NCBI GenBank assembly: GCA_017562135.1
Contig: QEYB01000143.1
Span: forward strand, 1 to 64,000
Direction of reading: 5' to 3'
Source: Dipylidium caninum
Lineage: Eukaryota > Platyhelminthes > Cestoda > Cyclophyllidea > Dipylidiidae
Length of the DNA stretch: 64,000 nt
Within the stretch, counting starts at the first letter, position 1. Every line of letters begins with the position of its first letter. The position numbers were made by a program, and so were the translations under genes. The notes beneath the pieces are model-generated. The model searched no databases. It was not told where the DNA came from and saw only the letters and a program-made list of their open reading frames with translations. Below, in pieces: positions 34,802-44,604 of this stretch.

Positions 34802-35212
34802 ATGTACCCACGATATTCCGCTGTGCCCTCGTCCACCTACTCCTACGCCTACACCCCTTCGACTCCAGTCGCCGTCGGCTACACCAGTGGTTGTGGCGAC
34901 AATCTCGGTTGTGGCAGCGCACCGTATGCCGCAGAAACTTACGCCATTGCCACACCCGTGGTAGAATATCGTGCGCCCGTGGTGGGATATCGCATGCCTG
35001 CTCTCAGTGACAGTGACAGATTCATGGGGACTGGGCCATTCAATAGCTACTTTGCCACTATTTGGGTACAATCTCGTGATGCAACCACTTTCTCAGCCAA
35101 TGTCGCTTGTCTGCCAATACATTCTTCCACCCTCCTTAACCTTTTCCGATTTAGGACGCTTGTATCTATCCTATCCTACCCTATCATAACACCTCACTCA
35201 TTTCCCCTCTGA
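34802..35212 (+). CDS. Beta gene: Tyr/Val/Pro/Ala-rich cuticle-like protein
   Basis: The open frame starts MYPRYSAVPSSTYSYAYTPS, 64 bp after a TATA box. Next comes a short Cys/Gly patch (SGCGDNLGCGS), then YAAETYAIATPVV and EYRAPVVGYRMP, a twofold PVV-x-YR repeat. Such Ala/Val/Tyr/Pro repeats are common in arthropod cuticle and some eggshell proteins, so a structural, cross-linkable extracellular role is inferred. Composition after about residue 85 changes (leucine-rich, no repeats), so the true product may end or splice near 35030. There is no classical signal peptide. The duplicate at 6697 is frame-broken. Confidence 0.5.
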   Translation: MYPRYSAVPSSTYSYAYTPSTPVAVGYTSGCGDNLGCGSAPYAAETYAIATPVVEYRAPVVGYRMPALSDSDRFMGTGPFNSYFATIWVQSRDATTFSANVACLPIHSSTLLNLFRFRTLVSILSYPIITPHSFPL

Positions 35213-35305
35213 TCACACTGTCCTCTGCTGTCTCACACCAATTTTGTCTTTCTTCATTCACTTTTTCTGCATTACTATCTACACAACTGTTGCTTTGTTA
35301 CTGAG

Positions 35306-35972
35306 GTGTGGCTAGTCTCGTACACTTGTGCTTCCCACTATCTGATGAAATCTCGCAAATCTCATGGGGGCTGGTGGCAATATTTGGAGGCTGTCTGCCA
35401 ACCACTTGACCCGTTCTCAAGCTGCCTGTTGTCAAGCCCAGAAGAGGGTGGACGTCTGCCAAGCGAAGTGGGTGAAATGCGCTACTGTGTACGCGCACGC
35501 ATTCCACACGACAATTTAATGCGGAGCACAAGTCAACTGCCAATTCACGATCTCACCAACGTATCCACTCATCCCATTCAAGTTCCTGCCATCTGTCGGC
35601 ATGTGAACTTAATTAGGAATTTTGAACTCGAAGTGAGTGAAATGGGCCAACTGCAATTTAAGAAGAGACCTAAGCATGCTAGTCGAACAACAAGAAGTTC
35701 ATGCCATCGCCTTCCTATTCTTTTGCCTGTCGACGGTGCCGCAGTTTTGAATTCGGATGCCGTGAGGACAGACAACCCACACCATAGTCGGTGGTAAACG
35801 CGAGAAATGGCGTAATTCGCACACAGCAACAGTGCATGACTCGTCCAGTAAGTGGATGGCGAGCCACTTCAAACACGCGGGTGATGCTGTTCTTATGATT
35901 GACGACATCGTCTCTATGGCGTGCACACGGTTCTCCTTCATTAAGTCTCCCCACCTACACCGTGGGCGGTAA
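35306..35972 (+). CDS. Gamma module, second paralog, copy 2 (best copy)
   Basis: 163 codons are open to about 35797. This part includes LPSEVGEMRYCVRARIPHDN, NFELEVSEMGQLQFKKRPKH and VDGAAVLNSDAVRTDNPHHS. After one shift, a second frame continues with WRNSHTATVHDSSSKWMASH and GDAVLMIDDIVSMAC and ends at TAA 35970. Both parts align with gamma fragments at 4.4, 9.2, 27.2 and 32.7 kb. Restoring one frame would give about 220 residues. It lies 94 bp after the beta frame on the same strand, so it may be a downstream exon of the same gene. The family is unknown. Confidence 0.5.
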
Positions 35973-36145
35973 ACTGTCACTGTCCTCTAATTCGGACCTA
36001 TTGGCATGGCCGAAATCTACATGTACCCTACTCTAAAGGCTTCGCTTGCGCTGATGCGTTTTTTCTACTTTCGCGCATGTCAGTACCTGCGCTCAAAATC
36101 GTCCGCGCCGTCATTTACATAAGTGGCTGCGATGACCGAACAGGG

Positions 36146-36490
36146 TCGAATAAAGCGACTCATACATTTTGAATCTACACCACTGCAAATTCTGTGGGTG
36201 GATACCGGGTGGTTGTCGGTCCTGGCGACACTGCATTCATTTGTAACCTCTTGACCCCTCCGGATATGCCTGAAGGTGGGTATAATTTACTTTCATTTAA
36301 GGCAAACAATCTAGTAGCAGTGCTGCTCCCGCAGGTTAGCCTTGGATGTTGGTTGATTCGTTACCTCTCTCCACCTTCGCCAATGTGGGAGGGTACAGTA
36401 GCGAAGCGACTGATCGTCTCAGCGATGCAATACGGGTGCATGCGGTGGCCTTACTTCGAGATGCCACTCTCCCCTGAGAAATGCGTCTAA
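36146..36490 (+). CDS. Delta module, second paralog, copy 2
   Basis: The first segment (SNKATHTFESTPLQ) is followed, after a shift, by a 98-codon frame starting GGYRVVVGPGDTAFICN. It contains LSFKANNLVAVLLPQVSLGC and ends QYGCMRWPYFEMPL before TAA. The CxxWPYFxM end aligns with the first delta paralog. It lies 174 bp after gamma and may be the last exon of a beta-gamma-delta gene. No domain was recognised. Confidence 0.45.
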
Positions 36491-36909
36491 CTGTTGTATC
36501 ATCGCAGCATTGGAGTGCATCCCTGAGTGGGCGCACGTGCCTCCAAGTGGAGCACATGCATCCTTCAGGGGATGGTGCGTTTAGATTTCTGCCATATGAA
36601 ATATGTCTGAATCAACATGGTCGTAGGCCCCATTGATGACCTTCGGCTAGGCTCCCACTATCCAACTCACCAAGCAGTCACACGCAGTCAATACTTGTAT
36701 TGTCTGGTTGTTACTTTCATAAATGCTAGTAGCGAAAATTGCGAGTATTGGTATTGCCGACTATTTACTCACTAACTCACTCACTCCCTCACTCACCCAT
36801 TCATTATCACATTCTGAGGCAACGCAAAAAGTGAGCAAGGTTCCTCAAACCCTGGACAATATCAACTAGCCATGGTGCCCTTTAGGGGACTGTGAGGATG
36901 TCTAACTCT

Positions 36910-37571
36910 ACAGCTACATCGGCACTGACCGGTTAATCGGCCACAAGGAGAGAATTTTCGAGCAAAGGCGTGATGCAGCGTCTTGTTCAGTTGAGACCGT
37001 TTCTCTGCCATGACCTCATTCTGCCCTCCAATCCCTCCTGCTCTCCCCGATTGCCCGCCCCTCGTTTCTGCCCATCCCAGGACTCACCTGCCTCGGTGAA
37101 TGTGTTTGAGGAGTAAATGTACAATCCACCACCCTGATTAATCTGGGTATTTGGTATCAACTACACACGCCCACGTAGGTCACAGAAGTCGCCAGGATGT
37201 AGCTCTCCATTCCAAGCATTTGCGTATTCTATCCCTTCTCTTCCCTTCCGTCAATCCACTTACACAACCGTTCAAGCACTCACCCCCTCCCCATCAACCC
37301 ATCAACCCATCAAACCACCACGCAATGAACCATTTTCCCTCGAATGAGCTTTCGTCGGACAGTGTTGCGCTCACGCGCCCAGGGTGGAGTGAGAGGAGGG
37401 GAGTGGGAGCAAATAAGTTGTGAGTGTCGAGGAGTGTTCCAGGTTGCCATTCCACATTCGCATTTCCTTTGTGCCAACGCAACGCTCCTCCCGATTACAG
37501 GAAGGCGAATGCTTGGGATCAGGTGTGTGTGTGTCCAACTGGATTGATGATGAGGAGGAGGTTTGCATCGC
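36910..37571 (+). repeat. Block C, copy 2
   Basis: This matches 13958-14622. Similarity ends at gtttgcatcgc, beyond which copy 1 enters block B and this copy enters single-copy DNA. Confidence 0.88.
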
Positions 37572-37905
37572 GGTGGCAGTTGATCTCATATAAAGAGGAC
37601 AAGGCGCACGTGCTGTCCCATATTTCTATCTCGCCCACCCCTAAACCTGCCCCATTCTCCCACGTGGTTGTCCAATTCCCTGGAATTAAGAGACTTCGAC
37701 AGCCCACCTCCTGAGCCTGAGCCTTACGCCGCTCTCTCTCGGTTGATCGCGTCACATCAGTCGCGATCTGTTGGCCTCTCAATATGTTACCCACAGTATG
37801 AGACTCCATATGTGGAGGTTCACTTGAGGAGCGATTGTGACTGAAATCTGCAAAAACGGTCCTTCTCTGTAGTCAATGCGAGAGTAGCCCTCAAATGTCC
37901 CCCAA

Positions 37906-38157
37906 GTGGCGAGGCAAATAATTGCCTTTAGGAGACGTGTAATGGGCTTTGTGTTGTCTACTTTGCTCAACGATGACGCCTATTCCAACCCCATGCGGTC
38001 ACATTTGCATATAGACAGGAATTTAACAAAGAGAAGGGTCTTCGAAGGAGGTGTGCTCGACGAAGATACAACGACCTTCCCGTTGTACGGAAAGCCTCAC
38101 CAGTCAACCTCCCACTTTCAAACTCCCCCTCAAATACGCCTTTTCTCTCCCTTATGA
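37906..38157 (+). CDS. Hypothetical protein, single-copy spacer
   Basis: 83 codons, or 73 from the internal ATG (MGFVLSTLLNDDAYSN). The composition is balanced, with RRVFEGGVLDEDTTTFPLYG, and TGA ends it. No splice or promoter evidence was seen. It may be a real small exon or chance. Confidence 0.25.
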   Translation: MARQIIAFRRRVMGFVLSTLLNDDAYSNPMRSHLHIDRNLTKRRVFEGGVLDEDTTTFPLYGKPHQSTSHFQTPPQIRLFSPL

Positions 38158-38294
38158 TCATCATTTTACAGTACAAGGGATTGTGCATACTCATTTGCTA
38201 CACTGTGTGTTAAATAAGCGCACCAACGCCAAAGTCAACAAGTCAGGCCTTCCACGTAGTGCAGAGTGCATCATTGCGAATTTAGAAAACGGGA

Positions 38295-38356
38295 TGCGGG
38301 TGCGGTGCGGGTGCGGTTGCGGTTGGTGGTGGTGGAGGTGGCGGTGGGGGTGGGGG
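38295..38356 (+). repeat. G-rich tract with GGT/GGGT/GGTGG runs
   Basis: The run begins GGGATGCGGGTGCGG and ends GGCGGTGGGGGTGGGGG, with at least four closely spaced runs of three or more G. It could fold into a G-quadruplex; the complementary strand is C-rich. Confidence 0.7.
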
Positions 38357-38458
38357 TAGAGAAGAGAAAGGGTAGGCGGCAAGCTGAGCTCGCATAATAG
38401 CCTTCGAGGCTGCTGACTTCCCCCTGATTCTGAGTTGTGATGCGAGTTTCTACAATAA

Positions 38459-38785
38459 GCCTCCTGCAACTCGTGTAGTCACCGATGTGAGGAGACGGTG
38501 AAATTGCCTGATATCGGGATCACACGAAATCAATCTACTTTGAATATCGTCTCAGCTCTCGTGACAGATGGCGTGCACGGAGAATTGTGGGACAGCGTGC
38601 ATGAAATTTCCTTGTCAGTGGTGGCGGTGGAATGGAGAGATGATGGGCTCGCATATCAGCCCGAAATGGAATGCGAGATGCGAGGTGTAGCGGAGGGCGC
38701 AGTGGTCAAGCGCAGAGGCAGACAGTCACGTGGTGAGACATACGCACTGACTAACTGGCTGATAAGTAGTCGGAGAGGAAGGTGA
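38459..38785 (+). CDS. Block-B exon, full only in copy 3
   Basis: A frame open from 38459 passes CNSCSHRCEETVKLPDIG, SALVTDGVHGELWDSVHEIS and VAVEWRDDGLAYQPEMECEM and ends at TGA 38783. A possible 3' splice site (tctacaataag) precedes it. Copy 1 (about 21840-22028, reverse) carries the same exon with several indels. Copy 2 has lost most of it in the 285-bp deletion. It lies exactly at the palindrome centre. The family was not recognised. Confidence 0.35.
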   Translation, partial: ASCNSCSHRCEETVKLPDIGITRNQSTLNIVSALVTDGVHGELWDSVHEISLSVVAVEWRDDGLAYQPEMECEMRGVAEGAVVKRRGRQSRGETYALTNWLISSRRGR

Positions 38786-39578
38786 GACTGTGGGCGAGTT
38801 TGGAGATGGAGAGGACGGTGGGTGACTGTCGTCTTCATGCGATGCGAATTTGATGACTCCGTATTAACTGCAATCGCGTTGACCATGACTGCGCTTGCAT
38901 GGGGAGCATTCACTCCACGCAGAGAACACATCAATCGTGTCTGCGTTCTCCGTCACGAAGCTCTTGCGGTAGAAGCTCAACCTCCACCTCCACCTCCACC
39001 TCCACCCTCGCCTCCAGCGATGTCACGCGGGTCGCAATGACGATATCGTGGCAGTCAAGCCGCTATTCCCGCAGTGTTGGCATAAACTGTCATTATGTGC
39101 TACAGTGCAGACCACACTTAGACAAGTCCTTCCGCTTCACTCTCTCCCTCGCATTCTTTCCTCCTCCTCCTCCTCCTCCGCCTCCTCCTCCACCACCACC
39201 TCCTCCTCCTCCTTTTCCATCCTCTTCCTCCTTCCTTTCTCTGTGTCAGCTGCGTCGCCTCTTCCAGGCACGAGACTCAGACACTAGCCAATCGGCGTTA
39301 GGAGACGAAGAAGAGCGAGAGACGAGACGAGAGAGAGAGAGAGAGAGAGAGAAAGGCCCACTGAGAGAAAGCGAGAGGCTAAAGGAGACGAGATGCAGGG
39401 ACCGGTTTTGTTAAACATTGCGTGAGGTCCTCGTTCTGCTCCTCTGTTTAAACGGTCACTACCACACGAAGATGTAGAAGGAGAAGAAGGAAGAAGGAGG
39501 AAGGAAGAAGGAATGAGAGAGGAGAGGAGAGGATTGGAGGGGAGAATGTGTTGATGGTGTTCCTCCTCACATCTGTCA

Positions 39579-39887
39579 TTGGTCTGCCTTGCCCCTATGT
39601 CGTCAGAGCCTGGGCATTACGGCTGTATGCTCTTCGGCCTCTCATCCTGTGAAGCGTCGGCAAATTGTACTCCTTATACAACTTGTCATGATTTTGGTTC
39701 ACTCATCACAGGATTTATGAAAGATAAGGAACCGTCAGTGGTAACATCGATGAAGATGGAACACATCGACTCGGAGATGTGCAAGATTGTAGACAAGCTG
39801 GTCGGCACGAGAGTAAAGGAGACTGCAACTGATGAGTGCACCGAGACCGTGGAGGGAGGGAGGCATGCGACCCAAAGGACGACTTGA
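39579..39887 (+). CDS. Block-B secreted-protein exon, joined frame in copy 3
   Basis: 102 codons unite GLSSCEASANCTPYTTCHDF with LITGFMKDKEPSVVTSMKME and MCKIVDKLVGTRVKETATDE. The same residues are in two frames in copy 2 because of one base. Upstream, MVFLLTSVIGL at about 39557 is in a neighbouring frame and could be the signal peptide. Function is unknown. Confidence 0.35.
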   Translation: MVCLAPMSSEPGHYGCMLFGLSSCEASANCTPYTTCHDFGSLITGFMKDKEPSVVTSMKMEHIDSEMCKIVDKLVGTRVKETATDECTETVEGGRHATQRTT

Positions 39888-40714
39888 TAAAAGGAATCCT
39901 GATGGAAAATGGAAAGCGGCTCGTGCTGCCCGCAATTTGCCATGAAGATGCGGCGACCTAATCGGTTGAGCAATGAGTACACCTCAGGAGTGGGGTGACA
40001 AATTCAAACTCCTCAACAACTCCTCAAACTGACTTGTCTCATTGAAACACGCATTCCAGGGTGTGAAGAATGGCACTCTTGCACTGTTACACAGGGGAGA
40101 GAAAGCAGGTGACATAATGGAATTTGAGGAGGAAGCAGTCATACGTTGCCAAGTGGAAGAGAGACGGTGGTTACAGGAACAAAGGTGGATGATGATTGGA
40201 AGAGTGATTTATGCCTCGCACAAAGCCGCAATGACAATAAGTGCACAGTTTTGAGGGAGCGTCCACTGCCCACTGATGGCCATGCCTGGGAGCGCAGCTT
40301 CCGTCAACCTAACGCCACACCCAGCTTCATCACTGTTATGGCATTTCCAATAGTGTGGTCGTCGTTGAACATTTGTAACACCTCTGACGCGAGCTAATAA
40401 TTGGCTGCCTGGTTGCTCACTCGAAATTTGCACATCCGCAGTCAAGGCCATCTTCTTCCACTCCATACGATTTAAACGCCCACCATTTTGGCTCGTCTTG
40501 TCATGCGGCGGCATGAATCATCGTCTTCGTGCACGAACGCCATCTCCCAGATAACCTTGAAACATCTCTCAGATCTATTCTTCTCCACGCAGCATCCATG
40601 CCGCCTCCTGCTCCTCGCATTAAAGACGTCGCTCCATTGCGAGATGCCTCCCGCGAAACCGACAATTCGTGTGAGTGCACGTCAAGGAGGGAGAGAGATA
40701 GAAAGAGGAAGAGA

Positions 40715-40746
<32 letters not shown>

Positions 40747-41410
40747 CACCAACGGATACTAAGGTGGAGTGGTGGCGCGACTCAACAGCTTAAGTTGTCC
40801 TCTTTCCGCTGGCTTGCTCTCCTCAGACGTGAACTCCTACACGGTGCTTACATTAGCACCCTTCTGGAGGATGAGAGAGGCTACACTTGGCTTGACTACT
40901 CACCTCTTCTCCACTTCCCAGCGCTCAAGACGAAGGTGAAATCGCACTGCGAGCCAGTTACTCGGAAAGTGTTCCTGCTATCCATTTAATGTCGCTTCAG
41001 CTCACGGAGTAGATGTCAAAGACAGAGAATTGTCCGGCAACGGCTTAATATTTCCTCATGCATCATGGACTTCTCCTGACATCCCAACCTCCGTGGTGTA
41101 TTGCCAAGGGGATAGTAAAGATGCACACTTGCCCTTGTGCTCGCTTGATCAACTCCTGTGTCGTCAGTTCGTGCCGCCGCCATATACGGGTGCAGGCTAT
41201 TTTCATTTGTTGCACGCAGATGTTTTATCACAGACATATGGAGGGCCAGTTTTTTACTTAGAGTAGAGGCAGGTTCACGGATATATCGGTATAATGGGTC
41301 GAAATCCACAGTTGTCCACAGCTTCTCCCCTTTACCAACTAGCGTCCATGGTCTTCCTCGAGGCGCGCTGACCATATTCAAACCGCCAACACAAAATTTG
41401 CGGAACCAAC

Positions 41411-41665
41411 ATGAATCACTTTTTCATTGGTGAAACCATCTCTGAATGCCTCGTTAATGAATCTCGCAGGCTGTACAGCTGCACTGTCATTTGTTATGAA
41501 ACCCCGAATAAAGTTATTTACCAATGGGAGATAAACAAGGGAATATTACAGAAGATGAGTAGGCGAATGCTCCTATCATTTATAAGTAGAACTTCGAGAG
41601 TGTGTTACAATATGCCTCGATCAGTCGAAGGTGAACACGGTCTAAATGGAAGCGGTATTTCATGA
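41411..41665 (+). CDS. Block-B extracellular-like exon (Cys pair and Trp)
   Basis: The frame reads ISECLVNESRRLYSCTVICY, then VIYQWEINKGILQKMSRR, and ends near HGLNGSGIS. A Cys followed about 15-20 residues later by Trp is loosely immunoglobulin-like, but the match is too weak for a call. It leads toward the HDPDGNFTLL exon, which is intact in copy 1 (18679-18933). Confidence 0.3.
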   Translation: MNHFFIGETISECLVNESRRLYSCTVICYETPNKVIYQWEINKGILQKMSRRMLLSFISRTSRVCYNMPRSVEGEHGLNGSGIS

Positions 41666-43006
41666 TCCCTGATGGAAACTTCACATTGCTATCATCCAGC
41701 CTAGTACTAACTACAAAACACAGTTATAGAGGGTTGCAACTCCTAAAATTCGTCTTTGCCAACAGTCACATTAAAACCCTCGACATTCTTCACGTCAGTA
41801 AGGGGTGCTTTACTTTCAGCGGTTGATGGAATGTCGACCAACATCCGGAACTAGCATGAAAAACATCACGGGGCCAACGACATGCATGTTCGAATAACCG
41901 GATTCATGATATGTCGCTGACCTCACACATGGTGGACATGTCGACGTTAGTATATCACCCACAGTCTGGTTAACCTCATACGACTCGGTGGGTGGAGGCG
42001 CAGTGACAGTGGGTTTCGTGAAGTAATAGATGGGATATTCACTTTCTACCAAGTGTGTAAAATTGACACAAAGAGGACATGGAGTTGGCGGGAGAAGATG
42101 GGGCAGTTGAGACCTACTCGAAGCGCAGCGATACATGTGTCGACGGCGACAGTCTCCTCTCTCGCCTACAAAAGGCTTTCCCCACGATAATCCACGTTAA
42201 AGGCGAGGTGGTAGATGCAAAGAAGACAAGGCGCATATGGAGTGATCTCCGTTTGACGAAACAGGCTGCGACCTCCAAGTTGCGTTCATTCAACTCCCAA
42301 GCGAGGGTGACACTGGGTGGCTAGCATCCTCGAACAATGTGCCATATGGCGTATAGGGAGTGAAACTGACAGGATGTGGCTGTCGCAGCCTGCTTCACTA
42401 GGTTATGACTATTTCCGATAGTGCGGAGTTAAGTGAGGTGTGTGTGTATGTGTGTGTGCTATCGCCTACCTCTCGTACCATCGGACGCAAAATGGACAAG
42501 TGTTAATTTGTCCTGTCAGGGGAATCGCCTGCAAATGCAACGTGTCCGCAGTGGGGACGGGCGTCGTCGATCTCTGGCCGGTAGGAGGATGGCTGATTGG
42601 TTGAAGTTATGTTGGTAGTATGCACCCGTTGCTGTGTGAGCATGACACAGTAAAGCATGTTGTGGGTGCTGCGTGATCATGTGACGCTCCTCCGCCGGGG
42701 TCACGAAATCGCCTAAATCCCTGTTTGTCTGAATGAGATGGCCCCAAGGCGGCTGAGATGTCACGACATCTGTTGCCGACACGTGGGACATGTGCGTGTG
42801 ACCTGTCGGTGGCCGAGTGATGGGTCATTGTTGTTATGGCAGTCGACCCGATTCTCACGCGAAGCTGGCGCATGGATGAGGCCATTGTGGGCAGTACATT
42901 GTCATACACTGTGGGATGGGGTCTAGCGTGTCGGATGGAGCGAGAATGCCATTATGCACAAAATCGAGTCCTCAACATGTCGCCTTGAGTAATAGACACG
43001 GGAGGC

Positions 43007-43309
43007 GTGAATGAGGAGGACATGCTCACATGTAATCGGTTATTGGACGTCAAATGCGACAAGGGCCAGTTAGGCGTCCACTTTTCCCCTTCTTCACACC
43101 AATGGCAAACACTGCCGGCGCGTCGCCATAAACCCACCCAAACAGACACCGGCGTGCCGGTTGAAATTAGAGCACATCAGGTCACCCTGCACCTCATGGG
43201 AGTGTGCGTCTGGCACAGGGACATTAACCGCTGGACATTTGATGCCTCACTTCTCCACAAGTCACTCCCTTCCGTCATGTCGACTTACACTCACCCTGAT
43301 TCCTCGTAA
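43007..43309 (+). CDS. Block-B open frame MNEEDMLTCNRLL
   Basis: 100 codons run from MNEEDMLTCNRLLDVKCDKG to MSTYTHPDSS before TAA. An in-frame TGA just upstream separates it from another open stretch (RMERECHYAQNRVLNMSP). The opposite strand is open too (in copy 2, 26126-26431), so strand and reality are unsure. Confidence 0.2.
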   Translation: MNEEDMLTCNRLLDVKCDKGQLGVHFSPSSHQWQTLPARRHKPTQTDTGVPVEIRAHQVTLHLMGVCVWHRDINRWTFDASLLHKSLPSVMSTYTHPDSS

Positions 43310-43753
43310 CTAATTCTCAGCAGATCCTGCCTCTTCCGAATGCTCCTTCCCAGTCACGGCTGCCGGCGCGAAAGTGTGGTGAATGGAGGGTAAGCTCCAA
43401 GTCGCCCGACATGTGCCCGACGACATGTGCCCGGCGGACGGAGAAGGAGGCAGTGAAGGCGAGCAAGTAGGCTTGCTGACGTGGGGATGTTGTGAATTTC
43501 GGTCTAATGACTTGCCATCTACGATGGGAGCGTGGTGGTGTACGGAGTAAAGTAGCGAGACGTGGATGAAGAGCATTGCCCGAGGAGGTGACGCGAATGA
43601 CCTTGGACGTGTGTGGATCAGTGGAGAGTTTGACGCGCGAGTCATTGCCGATTCACCGAAACGCAGGGGTCCAATCACACTGCGAGGTGCGTAAAATTGC
43701 GTTCCAGCTGGGACAATGTCATGTTCGGAGAGGCCACCCCCCTGTGTGGTGTT

Positions 43754-43760
43754 TATAAAA
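43754..43760 (+). promoter_or_regulatory. TATA box, block B copy 3
   Basis: TATAAAA lies 41 bp before the ATG at 43795, the same context as in copies 1 and 2. Confidence 0.55.
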
Positions 43761-43794
43761 ATACGCGACTCTTTTTCTCCAACCGACGTGCCCG

Positions 43795-44267
43795 ATGACC
43801 AGCCGGTGGACGTGTGTTGCGTTCCTGCTTATCTCTTACTTTTTTCTACCTCTCCTTATACTTCTTCATTTGCTTCGCTTGTGAATCCTCAACCAAGCTA
43901 CTTCTACGAGTTTCCATACTGCCTCGAAGCAGTCTGTACTTTTCGGCGCCCTTACGGGCTACGGATGCTCAAGTTGTATCTGTATTTTACTCTTGCGAAA
44001 ATGGTCTGTGCAATGGATTCTCTGGCGTTGACCCTCTAACTCCGCATGAAGCAAAATGCCTTGTTGTCGCCTTGGGCGGACGGAGCAATGGGGCGATCGG
44101 GGTGCTACGGTGGAAATTTCGTGTACTGGATTGGTTGTGACAACAACTCTTGTCACGATTTTTACGACTTCCGACAATGTTGTGTTTCTGGCGTGTGTCT
44201 TATTGTCTGCGATGGAGTGATTTGTCATTTTATTAACAGTTATGATCAAATGGTGGCAGATGGATGA
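43795..44267 (+). CDS. Signal-peptide, Cys-rich gene of block B, copy 3 (frame-broken)
   Basis: The ATG starts MTSRWTCVAFLLISYFFLPL, a clear hydrophobic signal. The frame closes after 30 codons, but neighbouring frames continue the product: SYFYEFPYCLEAVCTF, then SCENGLCNGFSGVDPL, then GCYGGNFVYWIGCDNNSCHD and CCVSGVCLIVCDGV, which ends at TGA 44265. The Cys/Gly/Tyr composition resembles the alpha family and suggests another structural secreted protein. Several indels would have to be sequencing errors for this to be one gene. Confidence 0.4.
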
Positions 44268-44604
44268 AATGCAACTGCCACTGCCTTTTCTTAGGTCAAT
44301 TGAAAAGGCTCAGTTACAAATTGTCGACCTTTCTGGTTATGTGGAAAGTGCTCCATATTTGAATGCTTTTAACTCGAGCTGTTGGACTGTGCTGAGTAAC
44401 ATCGAAACAGAATTGGAGAATGCCAAGAGCAGCAAAGACTTCTGGATCTACTATTTCACAATGCTGGTGGTGCTTATAAAAAGCGCTCTCCCCCATTACC
44501 CGGTCGCAATGAACTACTATTGCCTCTTCAAGGCTATCGCGTGTATCCCAGGCAGCAACAGCACAACAATTGCTAGAGAGGGAATTCCGAGATTCCCTTC
44601 GTAG
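44242..44604 (+). CDS. Block-B helical exon (PFLRSIEKAQLQIVDL)
   Basis: 120 codons are open. PFLRSIEKAQLQIVDLSGYV and LSNIETELENAKSSK look helical and charged. After LENAK it differs in frame from copy 1 (15831-16055), where the end reads EREFRDSLRSANV. No domain was recognised. Confidence 0.35.
   Translation: MIKWWQMDEMQLPLPFLRSIEKAQLQIVDLSGYVESAPYLNAFNSSCWTVLSNIETELENAKSSKDFWIYYFTMLVVLIKSALPHYPVAMNYYCLFKAIACIPGSNSTTIAREGIPRFPS

Larger units (their letters stand above)
28216..36909 (+). repeat. Block A, copy 2
   Basis: This matches 1-8871. The first shared bases are gtggcaatca, and the copy joins block C copy 2 directly at 36909/36910. Frames are generally longer here than in copy 1, so this copy seems to carry fewer errors. 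It is used as the reference for alpha, beta, gamma and delta. Confidence 0.93.
37572..38486. other. Spacer between block C copy 2 and block B copy 3
   Basis: Single-copy in the window. It holds a TATAAAG-like string at about 37590, the open frame listed next, and a G-rich tract at 38295-38356. Confidence 0.5.

Noticed and set aside
41411..41665. Immunoglobulin domain in block B
   Set aside because: Only one Cys-to-Trp spacing is suggestive. The second Cys with the DxGxYxC context is absent in any joined frame I could follow.
42975..43309. Alternative genetic code or selenocysteine at TGA (frame before MNEEDML continues across TGA)
   Set aside because: TGG is used for Trp throughout, and several better-supported frames end in TGA. 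The opposite strand is open too, so the upstream frame is probably chance.
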